Positions 26,814 through 35,328 of a stretch of 64,000 bases of DNA are shown here, in pieces. A program made the position numbers and the translations under genes. The stretch's first letter is position 1, and each line of letters opens with the position of its first letter. This DNA comes from JAZQQB01 sp045628865 (GTDB lineage Bacteria; Bacillota; Clostridia; Lachnospirales; Lachnospiraceae): positions 1 through 64,000 of the forward strand of contig JAZQQB010000071.1 of NCBI GenBank assembly GCA_045628865.1, given 5' to 3'. The notes beneath the pieces were generated by a model. It worked only from the letters and a program-made list of their open reading frames with translations, ran no database searches and had not been told where the DNA came from.

Positions 26814-28853
26814 ATGAAGAGTATAATTCATAAATTTGACTTTAAAATGAAAAAAGGTGCGATTCTCTTTGTGTTTGCAATAACAATTGCATTTTTGTCA
26901 GAAATTTTTCTTTATAATTACGGATATTGGAAGACTCTGGGAAATAACTCAATCACAGAATATAATATAAATTATGGTCAGGGAATCTGTATAAAAGAAG
27001 ATGGAAATATTGTATTAAGTCCTACTAGAGAGTCTTTATATGTTGAGATTACTGATATCAATAAACCTGTTACTTGTTTAGAATTCGATGCAGTATGGTC
27101 AGATGAAGCACAAAAGGATGAGGATGTGAATTATAGGATCTATGCTATTGATGAAGGTAATGCCTTCTATTTGCAGTTACCAGATGTTTTTGTAAATCAG
27201 TTGATTAGCGGAAGTAAATATTGCATGTTACATTTAGCGGGTAATGTGAAGTCCCTAAAAATAGAAATATTACCTCAGCAAATAGGAGAAAATGGGATAG
27301 AACTGAAAGTAAATCATATTTCATTAAATCCTAGAAGAGAATTTCATTTTTCATTTTTTAGAATGATTCTTTTATGTATCATTTTTATTATTCTTTTGGG
27401 TATTCTACCGATTTGGGGATTGTGGAATATACATGCGAATGATAAGAGCATTGCGCAAGCGATAATTACAGGTATGATTGTATGTGCAGAAATAGCATTA
27501 GCAGTGATATTAATTAATAAAGTTGAATATTCCATCTATAATGTTCCATATATTGAGATGGCTAAAGCTTTATCAAAGGGACAAGTTTATTTAGATCGAG
27601 AAGCAAGTGAGTCATTGCTTGGTTTAGCCAATCCATATGATACGAGTCTAAGAAACCACTATAATGTTGATTTTTCATGGGATTATGCATATTATAAAGG
27701 TCGTTATTATGTGTATTTTGGAGTCGTTCCAGATGTTCTATTTTTCCTTCCTTATCTTTTGATAACAGGAAAGGATTATACTGGATATGGAGATAACTTA
27801 TTTCCAATCATTGGAGTGATAATCGGAATTGCGTTTTTGACGAGAAAAGTTATTAAAAAATTTTATCCTAAGATGTCATTTATGTTATCGCAGTATTTGA
27901 TGGTGGCAATGACATTTGGATCTTACATTTATATATGTGCGACTCATCCAGACTATTATTCAGTGCCAAGAACTTGGTCAGTATGTTTTTTGGTATGGGG
28001 AATATATTTCTGGATTAGTTCGGTAAGGGAAGGGCATATTTCTAAGGTGGAAGTAGCAATTGGTTCTTTATGCATGGCTCTAATTGCAGGATGTAGACCG
28101 CAATTATTGTTAGGAATGTTACTTGCAATCCCTATATTTTATGATTATGTATTATTGGAGATTAATAATGGAAAAAAAGCGCAACTAGTAAAAAATGCAG
28201 TTGTATTTTCTGCTCCAATAGCGATTGTAGCAGTGTTATTGATGTATTACAATTATGCTAGATTCGGTTCACCTTTTGATTTCGGAGCTAATTATAATTT
28301 GACATCAAATGATATGACAAAACGAGGGTTTGACACTGCTAGAATTCCACAAGGGTTATTTGGATTTTTATTTCAATTACCAATCATAAAAATGTCCTTT
28401 CCATTTTTGACTAAAGTTTCATTACCAGATACTGCTTATCAGGGCGTGAATATTTTTTCTCAGACAGCAGGAGGATTCTTTCCGTGCAATTTATTGGCAT
28501 TTGCCGGATTTGGAGTATTTAGTAGAAAAGTTGAGCAAAAGAATAAATGGGCTGGAATCATATGTTTTGTATCTGTGTTTGTGATTGCAGCAGTTGACTC
28601 CATGATGGCTGGGGTTTTACCATATTATGATACTGATTTCGGATTGTTTGGAATGATGGCTGCATTTTTGGTAATAGCTAATTTAGAAAAAAAAGATAAC
28701 GATAATAAAAGATTATATCAAATAGTTGCTATTTTGAGTATTATATTGTGCTTATATCATATTTTCAGTATCTTCGGATTTACCAATATTAGAAATGGAG
28801 CTCCTAGATTATATAATTATGTTAGGGAATTCATGGAACCATGGAGATATTAG
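26814..28853 (+). CDS. Large polytopic membrane protein with N-terminal beta domain, putative GT-C enzyme
   Basis: The 679-residue protein has one N-terminal helix (ILFVFAITIAFLSEIFLYN), a ~140-residue beta-rich extracytoplasmic domain, then about 11 membrane helices. The loop YNVPYIEMAKALSKGQVYL near residue 245 and YYKGRYYVYFGVVPDVLFFL near 295 are characteristic of a family of clostridial membrane proteins in polysaccharide clusters; the acidic residues would suit a GT-C active site. It is followed by 409 bp without an intact gene, including the remnant of another membrane protein. Function is inferred from topology and neighbours. Confidence 0.75.
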   Translation: MKSIIHKFDFKMKKGAILFVFAITIAFLSEIFLYNYGYWKTLGNNSITEYNINYGQGICIKEDGNIVLSPTRESLYVEITDINKPVTCLEFDAVWSDEAQKDEDVNYRIYAIDEGNAFYLQLPDVFVNQLISGSKYCMLHLAGNVKSLKIEILPQQIGENGIELKVNHISLNPRREFHFSFFRMILLCIIFIILLGILPIWGLWNIHANDKSIAQAIITGMIVCAEIALAVILINKVEYSIYNVPYIEMAKALSKGQVYLDREASESLLGLANPYDTSLRNHYNVDFSWDYAYYKGRYYVYFGVVPDVLFFLPYLLITGKDYTGYGDNLFPIIGVIIGIAFLTRKVIKKFYPKMSFMLSQYLMVAMTFGSYIYICATHPDYYSVPRTWSVCFLVWGIYFWISSVREGHISKVEVAIGSLCMALIAGCRPQLLLGMLLAIPIFYDYVLLEINNGKKAQLVKNAVVFSAPIAIVAVLLMYYNYARFGSPFDFGANYNLTSNDMTKRGFDTARIPQGLFGFLFQLPIIKMSFPFLTKVSLPDTAYQGVNIFSQTAGGFFPCNLLAFAGFGVFSRKVEQKNKWAGIICFVSVFVIAAVDSMMAGVLPYYDTDFGLFGMMAAFLVIANLEKKDNDNKRLYQIVAILSIILCLYHIFSIFGFTNIRNGAPRLYNYVREFMEPWRY

Positions 28854-28874
28854 CGCATTATTAGTAAAGCTTAA

Positions 28875-29171
28875 AGAAGAGTTGATGAGTATGTTAAATG
28901 TAGATTTATTATTTCAGTATTAGGCGCATTTTGGTTCGGCTTCAGTAATACTTTAACAAAGGAAATGAAACGAAATCGTAGTATTGTGTATTTTATCATG
29001 TTGCTATATTTTATTGGTAATATTAGCTATTATATTAAAGTTCATATTGACGAGAAGCGGGAATTCAATAAGTTTGAACAGGAAGTACAGAAAACTATGA
29101 GGTGCAGATCATTTTTATCAAGACTAGAACGGTATGATGAAACAAAAGTATGGGAAACTTTTGAAATGTAG
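28875..29171 (+). pseudogene. Remnant of a membrane protein (GT-C-like), in a 409 bp gap
   Basis: The interval 28854-29262 has no intact gene. Within it, frame 28875-29171 is open: FIISVLGAFWFGFSNTL, then KEMKRNRSIVYFIML, LYFIGNISYYIKVHI and DEKREFNKFEQEVQ. This reads as two membrane helices, a basic loop and an amphipathic tail, as in the middle or end of the large membrane glycosyltransferases nearby. An ATG at 28965 could start a 68-codon frame, but the similarity-like content begins upstream of it and there is no ribosome site. I read it as a decayed fragment. The rest of the gap, up to the GAGGAG before 29263, shows nothing clear. Confidence 0.55.
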
Positions 29172-29262
29172 AGAGGTTCGTATGTTTTTATAGACGAATA
29201 AAATTGTTTGATGAATGTATACATAAAGGCAGTGAATAGAATAAAAAGAGGAGTATTCAAAG

Positions 29263-30840
29263 ATGGGCATTTATTTCAATCCAAGCAATGAAAGTTATAG
29301 ACAGGCAAGAAATAGTCAGATATTTATTGATAAATCAGGATTAATAGAGATTTTAAATAAGAGAATAGCAACAGAAAATAAGTGTATTGCCTTAAGTCAT
29401 GCCAGAAGATTTGGTAAATCACATGCTGCAGGAATGATTGATGCTTATTATAGTAGGGGATGTGATTCTTCTGATTTATTTGACGATTTGACGATTGCAG
29501 AGAGTACAGATTATAAGAAATATATGAATCAGTATCATGTGATTCATCTTGATATTTCATCTGCCTGGGATTTTCACAAAACAGATTTGGTTGAATTTAT
29601 TCATGAAAGAGTGTGTGAGGATCTGAAGAAAGAGTTCGATGATACGCTTGATTATTCAAAAGAGCTGTATCTTTTGTTTGGTGATATATATGTGAAAACA
29701 GCAATACAATTCATTGTTATAATTGATGAGTGGGATTGTGTGATTCGTAATAGTGAGGACCAAGAGTTAGTTCATAGATATTTGCAGTTTCTTCACTCAC
29801 TGTTTAAGTCAGAGGAGTCAAAATCTTCTTTGGCATTGGCATATATTACTGGTATTTTACCGATTAAGAAGATTAAGGATGAGTCAGCGTTAAATAATTT
29901 TGACGAATTTACAATGGTTTCATCAGTTCCTATCACGGAATACTTTGGATTTACTGAGAAAGAAGTGCAAGATCTTTGTGAAGTATATCGGATGGATTAT
30001 GCGACTACCAAAGCCTGGTATGACGGTTATTGTATTGATGGAATTGAAATGTATAATCCAAACTCAGTCGTTATGGCTATGTATAAACACAAATTTGATT
30101 CTTACTGGAAGAATACATCATCCTTTGCATCCATCAATACGTTTATCTCCATGAATTATGAAGGCTTAAAAGATGACATTATGACAATGTTAGCTGGTGG
30201 AAAAGTATTGGTGGAAACAGAATCTTTTCAGAATGATTTGTCAGAAATTCATTCAAAAGATGATGCATTAACAGCGTTGATTCATTTGGGATATTTGGGA
30301 TATGACAGTGATAGGAAAAGCGCATTTGTTCCAAATTTTGAAGTCGCAAAGGCTTTTCAAATGGCGTTAAAAACAGGTGCATGGACTGAGATATCGAAAG
30401 CAATTTCAAAATGTGATGAATTGTTAATGGCTACAATGGATAAAGATACTGAAAAGGTGGCTGAAATAATAGAACTTGCCCATGACACATACACATCAGT
30501 ACTAAAATACAATGATGAGAATTCCTTGAGTTGTGTCCTTACCATGGCTTATTTTACAGCACCAGCTTACTATAATGTGATTCGGGAGATGCCAACAGGA
30601 AAAGGATTTGCAGACTTTGTTTTTATTCCAAGAGCCAATGCAGGAACTCGACCTGCGATGATTGTGGAATTAAAGTACAACAAAGATGCAGACACAGCCA
30701 TTGAACAAATCAAGGAAAACAGATATCAAGGAGCATTAGCCGGATATTCGGATAAGATTCTGCTTGTTGGAATCAATTATGAAGCTACTGGGAAGGATAA
30801 GAAACGTCATACATGTGTGATTGAGGAGTGGAGTCGATAG
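29263..30840 (+). CDS. AAA-ATPase-like protein with C-terminal PD-(D/E)XK nuclease domain
   Basis: The 525-residue protein opens with YFNPSNESYRQARNSQIFID and KSGLIEILNK, the usual start of the AAA-ATPase-like (PF09820-type) family. It has a Walker A variant HARRFGKSHAAG near residue 46 and Walker B FIVIIDEWDCVIR near residue 150. The C-terminal ~80 residues form the PDDEXK_9 domain: GKGFADFVFIP, then MIVELKYNKDADTAIEQI with the catalytic Glu-x-Lys, then a Gln/Tyr helix. The family is greatly expanded in gut Clostridia and Bacteroidetes; its role is unknown, with suggestions of mobile DNA or defence. GAGGAG precedes the start. It has no evident link to glycan synthesis and is flanked on the left by decayed DNA, suggesting insertion. 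Confidence 0.9.
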   Translation: MGIYFNPSNESYRQARNSQIFIDKSGLIEILNKRIATENKCIALSHARRFGKSHAAGMIDAYYSRGCDSSDLFDDLTIAESTDYKKYMNQYHVIHLDISSAWDFHKTDLVEFIHERVCEDLKKEFDDTLDYSKELYLLFGDIYVKTAIQFIVIIDEWDCVIRNSEDQELVHRYLQFLHSLFKSEESKSSLALAYITGILPIKKIKDESALNNFDEFTMVSSVPITEYFGFTEKEVQDLCEVYRMDYATTKAWYDGYCIDGIEMYNPNSVVMAMYKHKFDSYWKNTSSFASINTFISMNYEGLKDDIMTMLAGGKVLVETESFQNDLSEIHSKDDALTALIHLGYLGYDSDRKSAFVPNFEVAKAFQMALKTGAWTEISKAISKCDELLMATMDKDTEKVAEIIELAHDTYTSVLKYNDENSLSCVLTMAYFTAPAYYNVIREMPTGKGFADFVFIPRANAGTRPAMIVELKYNKDADTAIEQIKENRYQGALAGYSDKILLVGINYEATGKDKKRHTCVIEEWSR

Positions 30841-30864
30841 TTAAGCTATGAGAGGAATATAAGT

Positions 30865-31587
30865 ATGAAATATTCAATTATAACAGTATGTTATAACAGT
30901 GAACAAACAATTGAAAGAACAATAAAGAGTGTATTGGCTCAGACATATAAAGATTATGAATATATCATTATTGATGGTGGTTCTAAAGATGCAACACTTT
31001 CGATTATTGATTCCTACAAAGAGAAATTTGCAGATAAGCTGATTGTAGTATCAGAACCTGACAAAGGAATTTATGATGCTATGAACAAAGGGATAAAGTT
31101 AGCCAAGGGACAATTGATTGGAATTGTAAACAGTGATGATTACTATGAACCAACTGCATTGGACAGTATAGATAAGGTATATCAGGGTGGAGATTTCGAG
31201 ATCGTTTATGGAATGATCAGAAATGTGAAAGATGGTAAGGAGTTAATGGTATATTCCAAAAATCCAGATTTTTTACATGAGAATATGATTGCACATCCAG
31301 GTTGTTTTGTTCCAAAGAAGCTTTATGATGAATTAGGTGTATATTCACTGGATTACAAATATTCAGCGGATTATGAATTTATGCTTCGTGTGAAAAAGGA
31401 TGAGAGGGTTTCTTTTACAGGAACATATGATATCATTTCAAATTTTACAATTGGAGGAGCATCAGGTTCAGGAAGAGCATATTTAGAGACAATGAATTTA
31501 CGGTATTCTTACGGATTAATGTCAAAGAAAGCATTTAGAAAAGCGTCACTAAAGTGTAAGATTGCATTGTTTATTAGAAGAGAGTAG
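30865..31587 (+). CDS. GT2 family glycosyltransferase
   Basis: The compact 240-residue GT2 enzyme begins YSIITVCYNSEQTIERTI, followed by IIIDGGSKDATLSII, the DKGIYDAMNKG acceptor-side block, and IVNSDDYYEP with the metal-binding Asp pair near residue 92. The group with DKGIYDAMNKG includes many single-domain transferases of LPS and capsule clusters. AGAGGAA precedes the ATG by about 8 bp. The next gene, an acetyltransferase, starts 3 bp after the stop, so both probably act on the same sugar unit. Confidence 0.9.
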   Translation: MKYSIITVCYNSEQTIERTIKSVLAQTYKDYEYIIIDGGSKDATLSIIDSYKEKFADKLIVVSEPDKGIYDAMNKGIKLAKGQLIGIVNSDDYYEPTALDSIDKVYQGGDFEIVYGMIRNVKDGKELMVYSKNPDFLHENMIAHPGCFVPKKLYDELGVYSLDYKYSADYEFMLRVKKDERVSFTGTYDIISNFTIGGASGSGRAYLETMNLRYSYGLMSKKAFRKASLKCKIALFIRRE

Positions 31588-31590
31588 CTT

Positions 31591-32181
31591 ATGGATTGGA
31601 AAGAGACGAAGAATTGTATTAAACTGGATATTTATCGAAATATGGGAACATACTCGAAGTCACTAGAACGAAGATTGATTCACAAGAGTTATTCACCAGT
31701 GGCGTTATTGATTAATTATAGATATTGTCATTATTATGCACAAAAACATACCAACCTGTTTGAAAAGGTGAGGTATGCTTTTTGTATGTATCGGTTTAAG
31801 AAGCTACAGCATCAGTGTGGTATTGAAATGCATAAACGAACAAAGATTGGTGCAGGATTAAGATTGCCTCATAAAGGTTCCATTGTGATCCATCCGGCAG
31901 CTGTCATTGGAAAAAATTGTGAAATTATGCAAGGAGTTACCATAGGAAATAATATCTTAAAGGATAGAAATAAGGTGGCAGTCATTGGCGATGAAGTGAT
32001 GATCTGTGCTGGTGCAAAGATCATTGGAGAGATAACAGTACAGAATCATGTAGTCATAGGTGCCAATGCTGTGGTCAATAAGGATGTTGAAACAGGAGTA
32101 ATCGTAGCAGGTGTACCAGCCAAGGTTGTTGGTAAAGCAGGGAATGAATATCTGATCAATTTATGTAAAGATGAGGATTAA
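31591..32181 (+). CDS. Serine-acetyltransferase-like hexapeptide acetyltransferase
   Basis: The 196-residue protein has a helical first half and a left-handed beta-helix second half: GAGLRLPHKGSIVIHPAAVI, then CEIMQGVTIGNN, VIGDEVMICAGAKIIGEITV, ending VIVAGVPAKVVGK. This matches CysE-like acetyltransferases found in polysaccharide operons, which acetylate sugars rather than serine. The ribosome site (AGAG) is weak and the gene is only 3 bp from the GT2 gene, so coupling is likely. A true cysteine-synthesis role is unlikely because the long N-terminal domain of housekeeping CysE is absent. Confidence 0.85.
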   Translation: MDWKETKNCIKLDIYRNMGTYSKSLERRLIHKSYSPVALLINYRYCHYYAQKHTNLFEKVRYAFCMYRFKKLQHQCGIEMHKRTKIGAGLRLPHKGSIVIHPAAVIGKNCEIMQGVTIGNNILKDRNKVAVIGDEVMICAGAKIIGEITVQNHVVIGANAVVNKDVETGVIVAGVPAKVVGKAGNEYLINLCKDED

Positions 32182-32213
32182 AGAAGTACTGATTGTAATG
32201 GGAGTTTGTTAAA

Positions 32214-33932
32214 ATGGGTGATTCTGTATGTACCAGAAAGCTAAAATTGCATAAAGCACTTCTGATTGGTTTGGGATTATTAGGTGTAGGTTATTATTTA
32301 CTAATCAAACCAGGCCATGCCCATGATTCTATCTATTGGGTTTATAGGATTGGAGCCATGGCAGATGAGATGAAGCTTCATGGGATGTTGGGATTTCCGT
32401 ATCGGATATTATCAACATCTTATGAACAGTATGGTTATGGAGCTCCCCTCTTTTATGGGGATTTCTTTTTGATCATACCGGCAGTATTGGTTGTGATTGG
32501 ATTATCTCCATTTATGAGCTTGATGATTCACAGTGCAGTATTATGGTGTGTTAGAATCTGGATTGCATATTTTTCAGGAAAGAAATTCTGTGATACTTGC
32601 GAGTTAGACGGGAATAAAGGAAAAGAGTTAGCATCAGTCTTTGCTTTGTTGTATTGCAGTTTTCCTTATATGCTGGAAGTAATGATTCGTAGAGGAAGTA
32701 TTGGGGAAACAACAGCGAGTATGTTTCTCCCGCTGTTTGTGGCATATTTATGGAGATTAATGAATTTATCTAAAGAAAAAATTGCTTTTTATGATGTATT
32801 TGGATTGTCTATTGGTATATTTGGAATTGTGATTTCACATGTGATCACAACGTATCTGTTAGTACTTGGAACGGTTTTATTTATTATTTGTAATATTAGG
32901 AAATTATTATGTGAGAAATGGCGAATTAAGAAATTGGCGGAGTCGGTTGGTATTGCTATTGGTTTGTTGGCATACTGGTTATTTTCATTTGTAGAGCAGT
33001 TTGTACTAGGATATTTACCTGAGATAGAAGATAAATTTGTTAAAAATGGACTTTCAGTTAAAAAATGGTTTGTTCCATCAGAAGCGGAGTTTGCTTATCA
33101 TAAATTGGTGTTAAAGGATACTAATATGCATGACTGGTATCCATCTATGTTCTTTTACATTTTGATAATTGCAACAGCAGTATGGTGGCTTTATAGAAAG
33201 AACTATCATAAAAGTGTTCGAAATAGTTTACTAGTGACGTGGATCATTACGGTTACGATTTCATGCAAACCATTTTTGTATTTACTACGGAATGTGATTG
33301 GAATGGTTCAGTTTCCTTGGAGGTTAATGAGTTTTGTTTCATTATTGCTTGCATTTATTCTTACTTACGAGTGGAATTCAGTATCAGCTGTGGGTAAGAG
33401 TGCCAAGCAAGTGAAACGTATTGTAGTGGTAGCCTATGTGATTTCAGCCGTTTTATCTGCTGGAATCAATATGGTAAATGAAGTGGTGACCCCATGGAAA
33501 TTACCATATTCAGCAGAAACTCATTATAGGGAAGAATTGTATATTCCAGTCGGAGCAGATACATCAACAAGCGTAATGCGTGGAGAAACAATTCTTTGTA
33601 GTGATGAGAATGCAATGATTGATTTCGACAGAAAGAAAGATGGGTCTATTGAGATAAACTACTCCGGAAAAGCCAGGAATGCAATATTGGAATTGCCATT
33701 ATTCTATTATAAAGGATATAATGCAGTTGGACAGGATGGGGAACAGTATCAGGTATCTATGAGTAAGAATGGTCTTGTTCAGGTTGAAATGAAAGAAATA
33801 GTAAATGATTTTATTACTGTAAACTATAATGGAACAGTTACACAGTTTATAGGATGTATGGTATCGATATTAAGTATCGTGTTAGTGGCAATTAATTTTT
33901 GGCGTGTGTTAAAGGAAAGAGATGAAAGGTAA
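32214..33932 (+). CDS. Polytopic membrane protein, YfhO/PTPS-related GT-C-like
   Basis: The 572-residue protein has about 11 membrane helices. The first outside loop has GHAHDSIYWVYRIGAMADEM near residue 37 and LGFPYRILSTSYEQYGYGAP, and near residue 370 comes GMVQFPWRLMSFVSLL. The QFPWR/HAWR-type motif is shared by the neighbours at 35329 and 37659 and marks the membrane family called 6-pyruvoyl-tetrahydropterin-synthase-related (name from memory; no such activity is implied). The last ~140 residues are a beta-rich outside domain and a final TM. Probably a sugar transferase working outside the membrane. GGGAG lies upstream of the ATG. Confidence 0.78.
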   Translation: MGDSVCTRKLKLHKALLIGLGLLGVGYYLLIKPGHAHDSIYWVYRIGAMADEMKLHGMLGFPYRILSTSYEQYGYGAPLFYGDFFLIIPAVLVVIGLSPFMSLMIHSAVLWCVRIWIAYFSGKKFCDTCELDGNKGKELASVFALLYCSFPYMLEVMIRRGSIGETTASMFLPLFVAYLWRLMNLSKEKIAFYDVFGLSIGIFGIVISHVITTYLLVLGTVLFIICNIRKLLCEKWRIKKLAESVGIAIGLLAYWLFSFVEQFVLGYLPEIEDKFVKNGLSVKKWFVPSEAEFAYHKLVLKDTNMHDWYPSMFFYILIIATAVWWLYRKNYHKSVRNSLLVTWIITVTISCKPFLYLLRNVIGMVQFPWRLMSFVSLLLAFILTYEWNSVSAVGKSAKQVKRIVVVAYVISAVLSAGINMVNEVVTPWKLPYSAETHYREELYIPVGADTSTSVMRGETILCSDENAMIDFDRKKDGSIEINYSGKARNAILELPLFYYKGYNAVGQDGEQYQVSMSKNGLVQVEMKEIVNDFITVNYNGTVTQFIGCMVSILSIVLVAINFWRVLKERDER

Positions 33933-33940
33933 TAAAATAA

Positions 33941-35191
33941 TTGAGTACAGAAAAAAATAGTAAGAAACAGAATAAAATGAGGATTATCTTATTCTGGATC
34001 ATAAATTTAGCAATCTGGATTCCATTGTTCATGAGTAGAAATATTTGGCATCAGGGATATGATGATTACTATCTTCACAATATGTTCGCAACTAGATTCT
34101 GGTCAAAAGAAGGCTTTCAAATTACGCATCCAATTTATGCGATTTTGGTTGGCGGATTAGCAAAGGTGTTTGGATGTGAGACAAAAGAGGCAGCAGTACC
34201 AATACTTGTCATGGCACAGTTGGCATCCATTGAAATTGGAAGTAGATTGTTTTTAGGCTTGAATAAGGATAAAGAACAGGGAAATAAGCTGACTTATTTG
34301 GTATTATCTTTTTGTTATATTACCATTCAGCCATTGATTCTTCCTGGATATATCATTAGTCCGAACTCAGCCAATGGATACATTTCTCCAACACAGTTAC
34401 TATGCAGACCTTTTACGTTGCTATGTATCTATATTTTCTTTCAGATGTATCAGAAGAAAGAATACAATGTGTCTAAACAGTTACTATTGCTTACAATGAT
34501 GGCAATATCTGGTTACATTAAGCCTTTATTCTTGATGGCATTTGTTCCTTCAATGGGAATATTGCTTTTCATTGATGAATGTATATTGATCAAAAAGGAA
34601 GAAGAAACGTTTGGGAAAGCTGTAATAGCATATATCAAAAAGGTATGGCCATTTTTCTTCGGTGGTGTGATTTTGATTATTCAGTACATTCAGAATATAA
34701 ACCTGGTAGTACCAGAGGATTTAAGTGTAGGATGGGGAAAGGATGCACCAATTAGATTTGGTTGGATGTATGCTTGGAAGCAGGTTGTTCCGAATGTGTA
34801 TATTAATATTTTATTGGCCTATGCACTCCCAATAGTAGTACTGGTAATTTACTTAATGAATCATAAGAGAGATAAATTGATTAGTGAGTTTATGAGAACG
34901 GCAATAGCATACGCAGTTGTTTCATTCTCATATATTTCATGTTTATATCAGGAAGGTTATGCAACAGATTTGAATTTTAGAAACGCCTGGATAGTGTCTT
35001 TTTCTTATTTTTATGCGGTGTGTGTGCTTTTGATTTATAGATGGAATAATGAATATTTACATGGAAAAAAAGAAAAAAATATTGATAATGTAAATTGCTT
35101 AAAAAAATGGCATCTTATGATTGTTGATATTTCTTTTGCAGGTCATATGATTTGTGGATTTCTAATGATTATAAAAAACTATATCAAATAA
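33941..35191 (+). CDS. Polytopic membrane protein of unknown function
   Basis: The 416-residue protein has about 9-10 hydrophobic helices. After a basic N-terminus and TM1, the first outside loop reads HQGYDDYYLHNMFATRFW, with paired acidic residues as in GT-C enzymes. The best start is TTG at 33941, with AAAGG about 10 bp upstream; the first ATG (33977) lacks a ribosome site and would trim only the basic leader. It follows the previous membrane protein by 8 bp. I do not recognise a named family; membrane sugar transfer is inference from context. The following 137 bp hold no supported gene. Confidence 0.7.
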   Translation: MSTEKNSKKQNKMRIILFWIINLAIWIPLFMSRNIWHQGYDDYYLHNMFATRFWSKEGFQITHPIYAILVGGLAKVFGCETKEAAVPILVMAQLASIEIGSRLFLGLNKDKEQGNKLTYLVLSFCYITIQPLILPGYIISPNSANGYISPTQLLCRPFTLLCIYIFFQMYQKKEYNVSKQLLLLTMMAISGYIKPLFLMAFVPSMGILLFIDECILIKKEEETFGKAVIAYIKKVWPFFFGGVILIIQYIQNINLVVPEDLSVGWGKDAPIRFGWMYAWKQVVPNVYINILLAYALPIVVLVIYLMNHKRDKLISEFMRTAIAYAVVSFSYISCLYQEGYATDLNFRNAWIVSFSYFYAVCVLLIYRWNNEYLHGKKEKNIDNVNCLKKWHLMIVDISFAGHMICGFLMIIKNYIK

Positions 35192-35328
35192 TTTTTAAAA
35201 ATCGTGATTCAGTTTAACATTGGATTATATTAGGATGAGAAGATGGAACAAGAAAAGAAGCGTATAGATCATGAATCGATATTTCCTATCTTTGTTAGAA
35301 AAAAGAATAACTAGGGGAGTAATAAAGA

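Noticed and set aside
29172..29262. Promoter for the AAA-ATPase/PD-(D/E)XK gene
   Set aside because: TATACA and TTGTTT occur but with an 8 bp spacer; no correctly spaced pair was found.
35243..35314. 23-codon frame (MEQEKKRIDHESIF...) in the 137 bp gap before 35329
   Set aside because: It is highly charged, has no clear ribosome site and resembles nothing; it may be a scrap of an older gene but there is not enough to support it.
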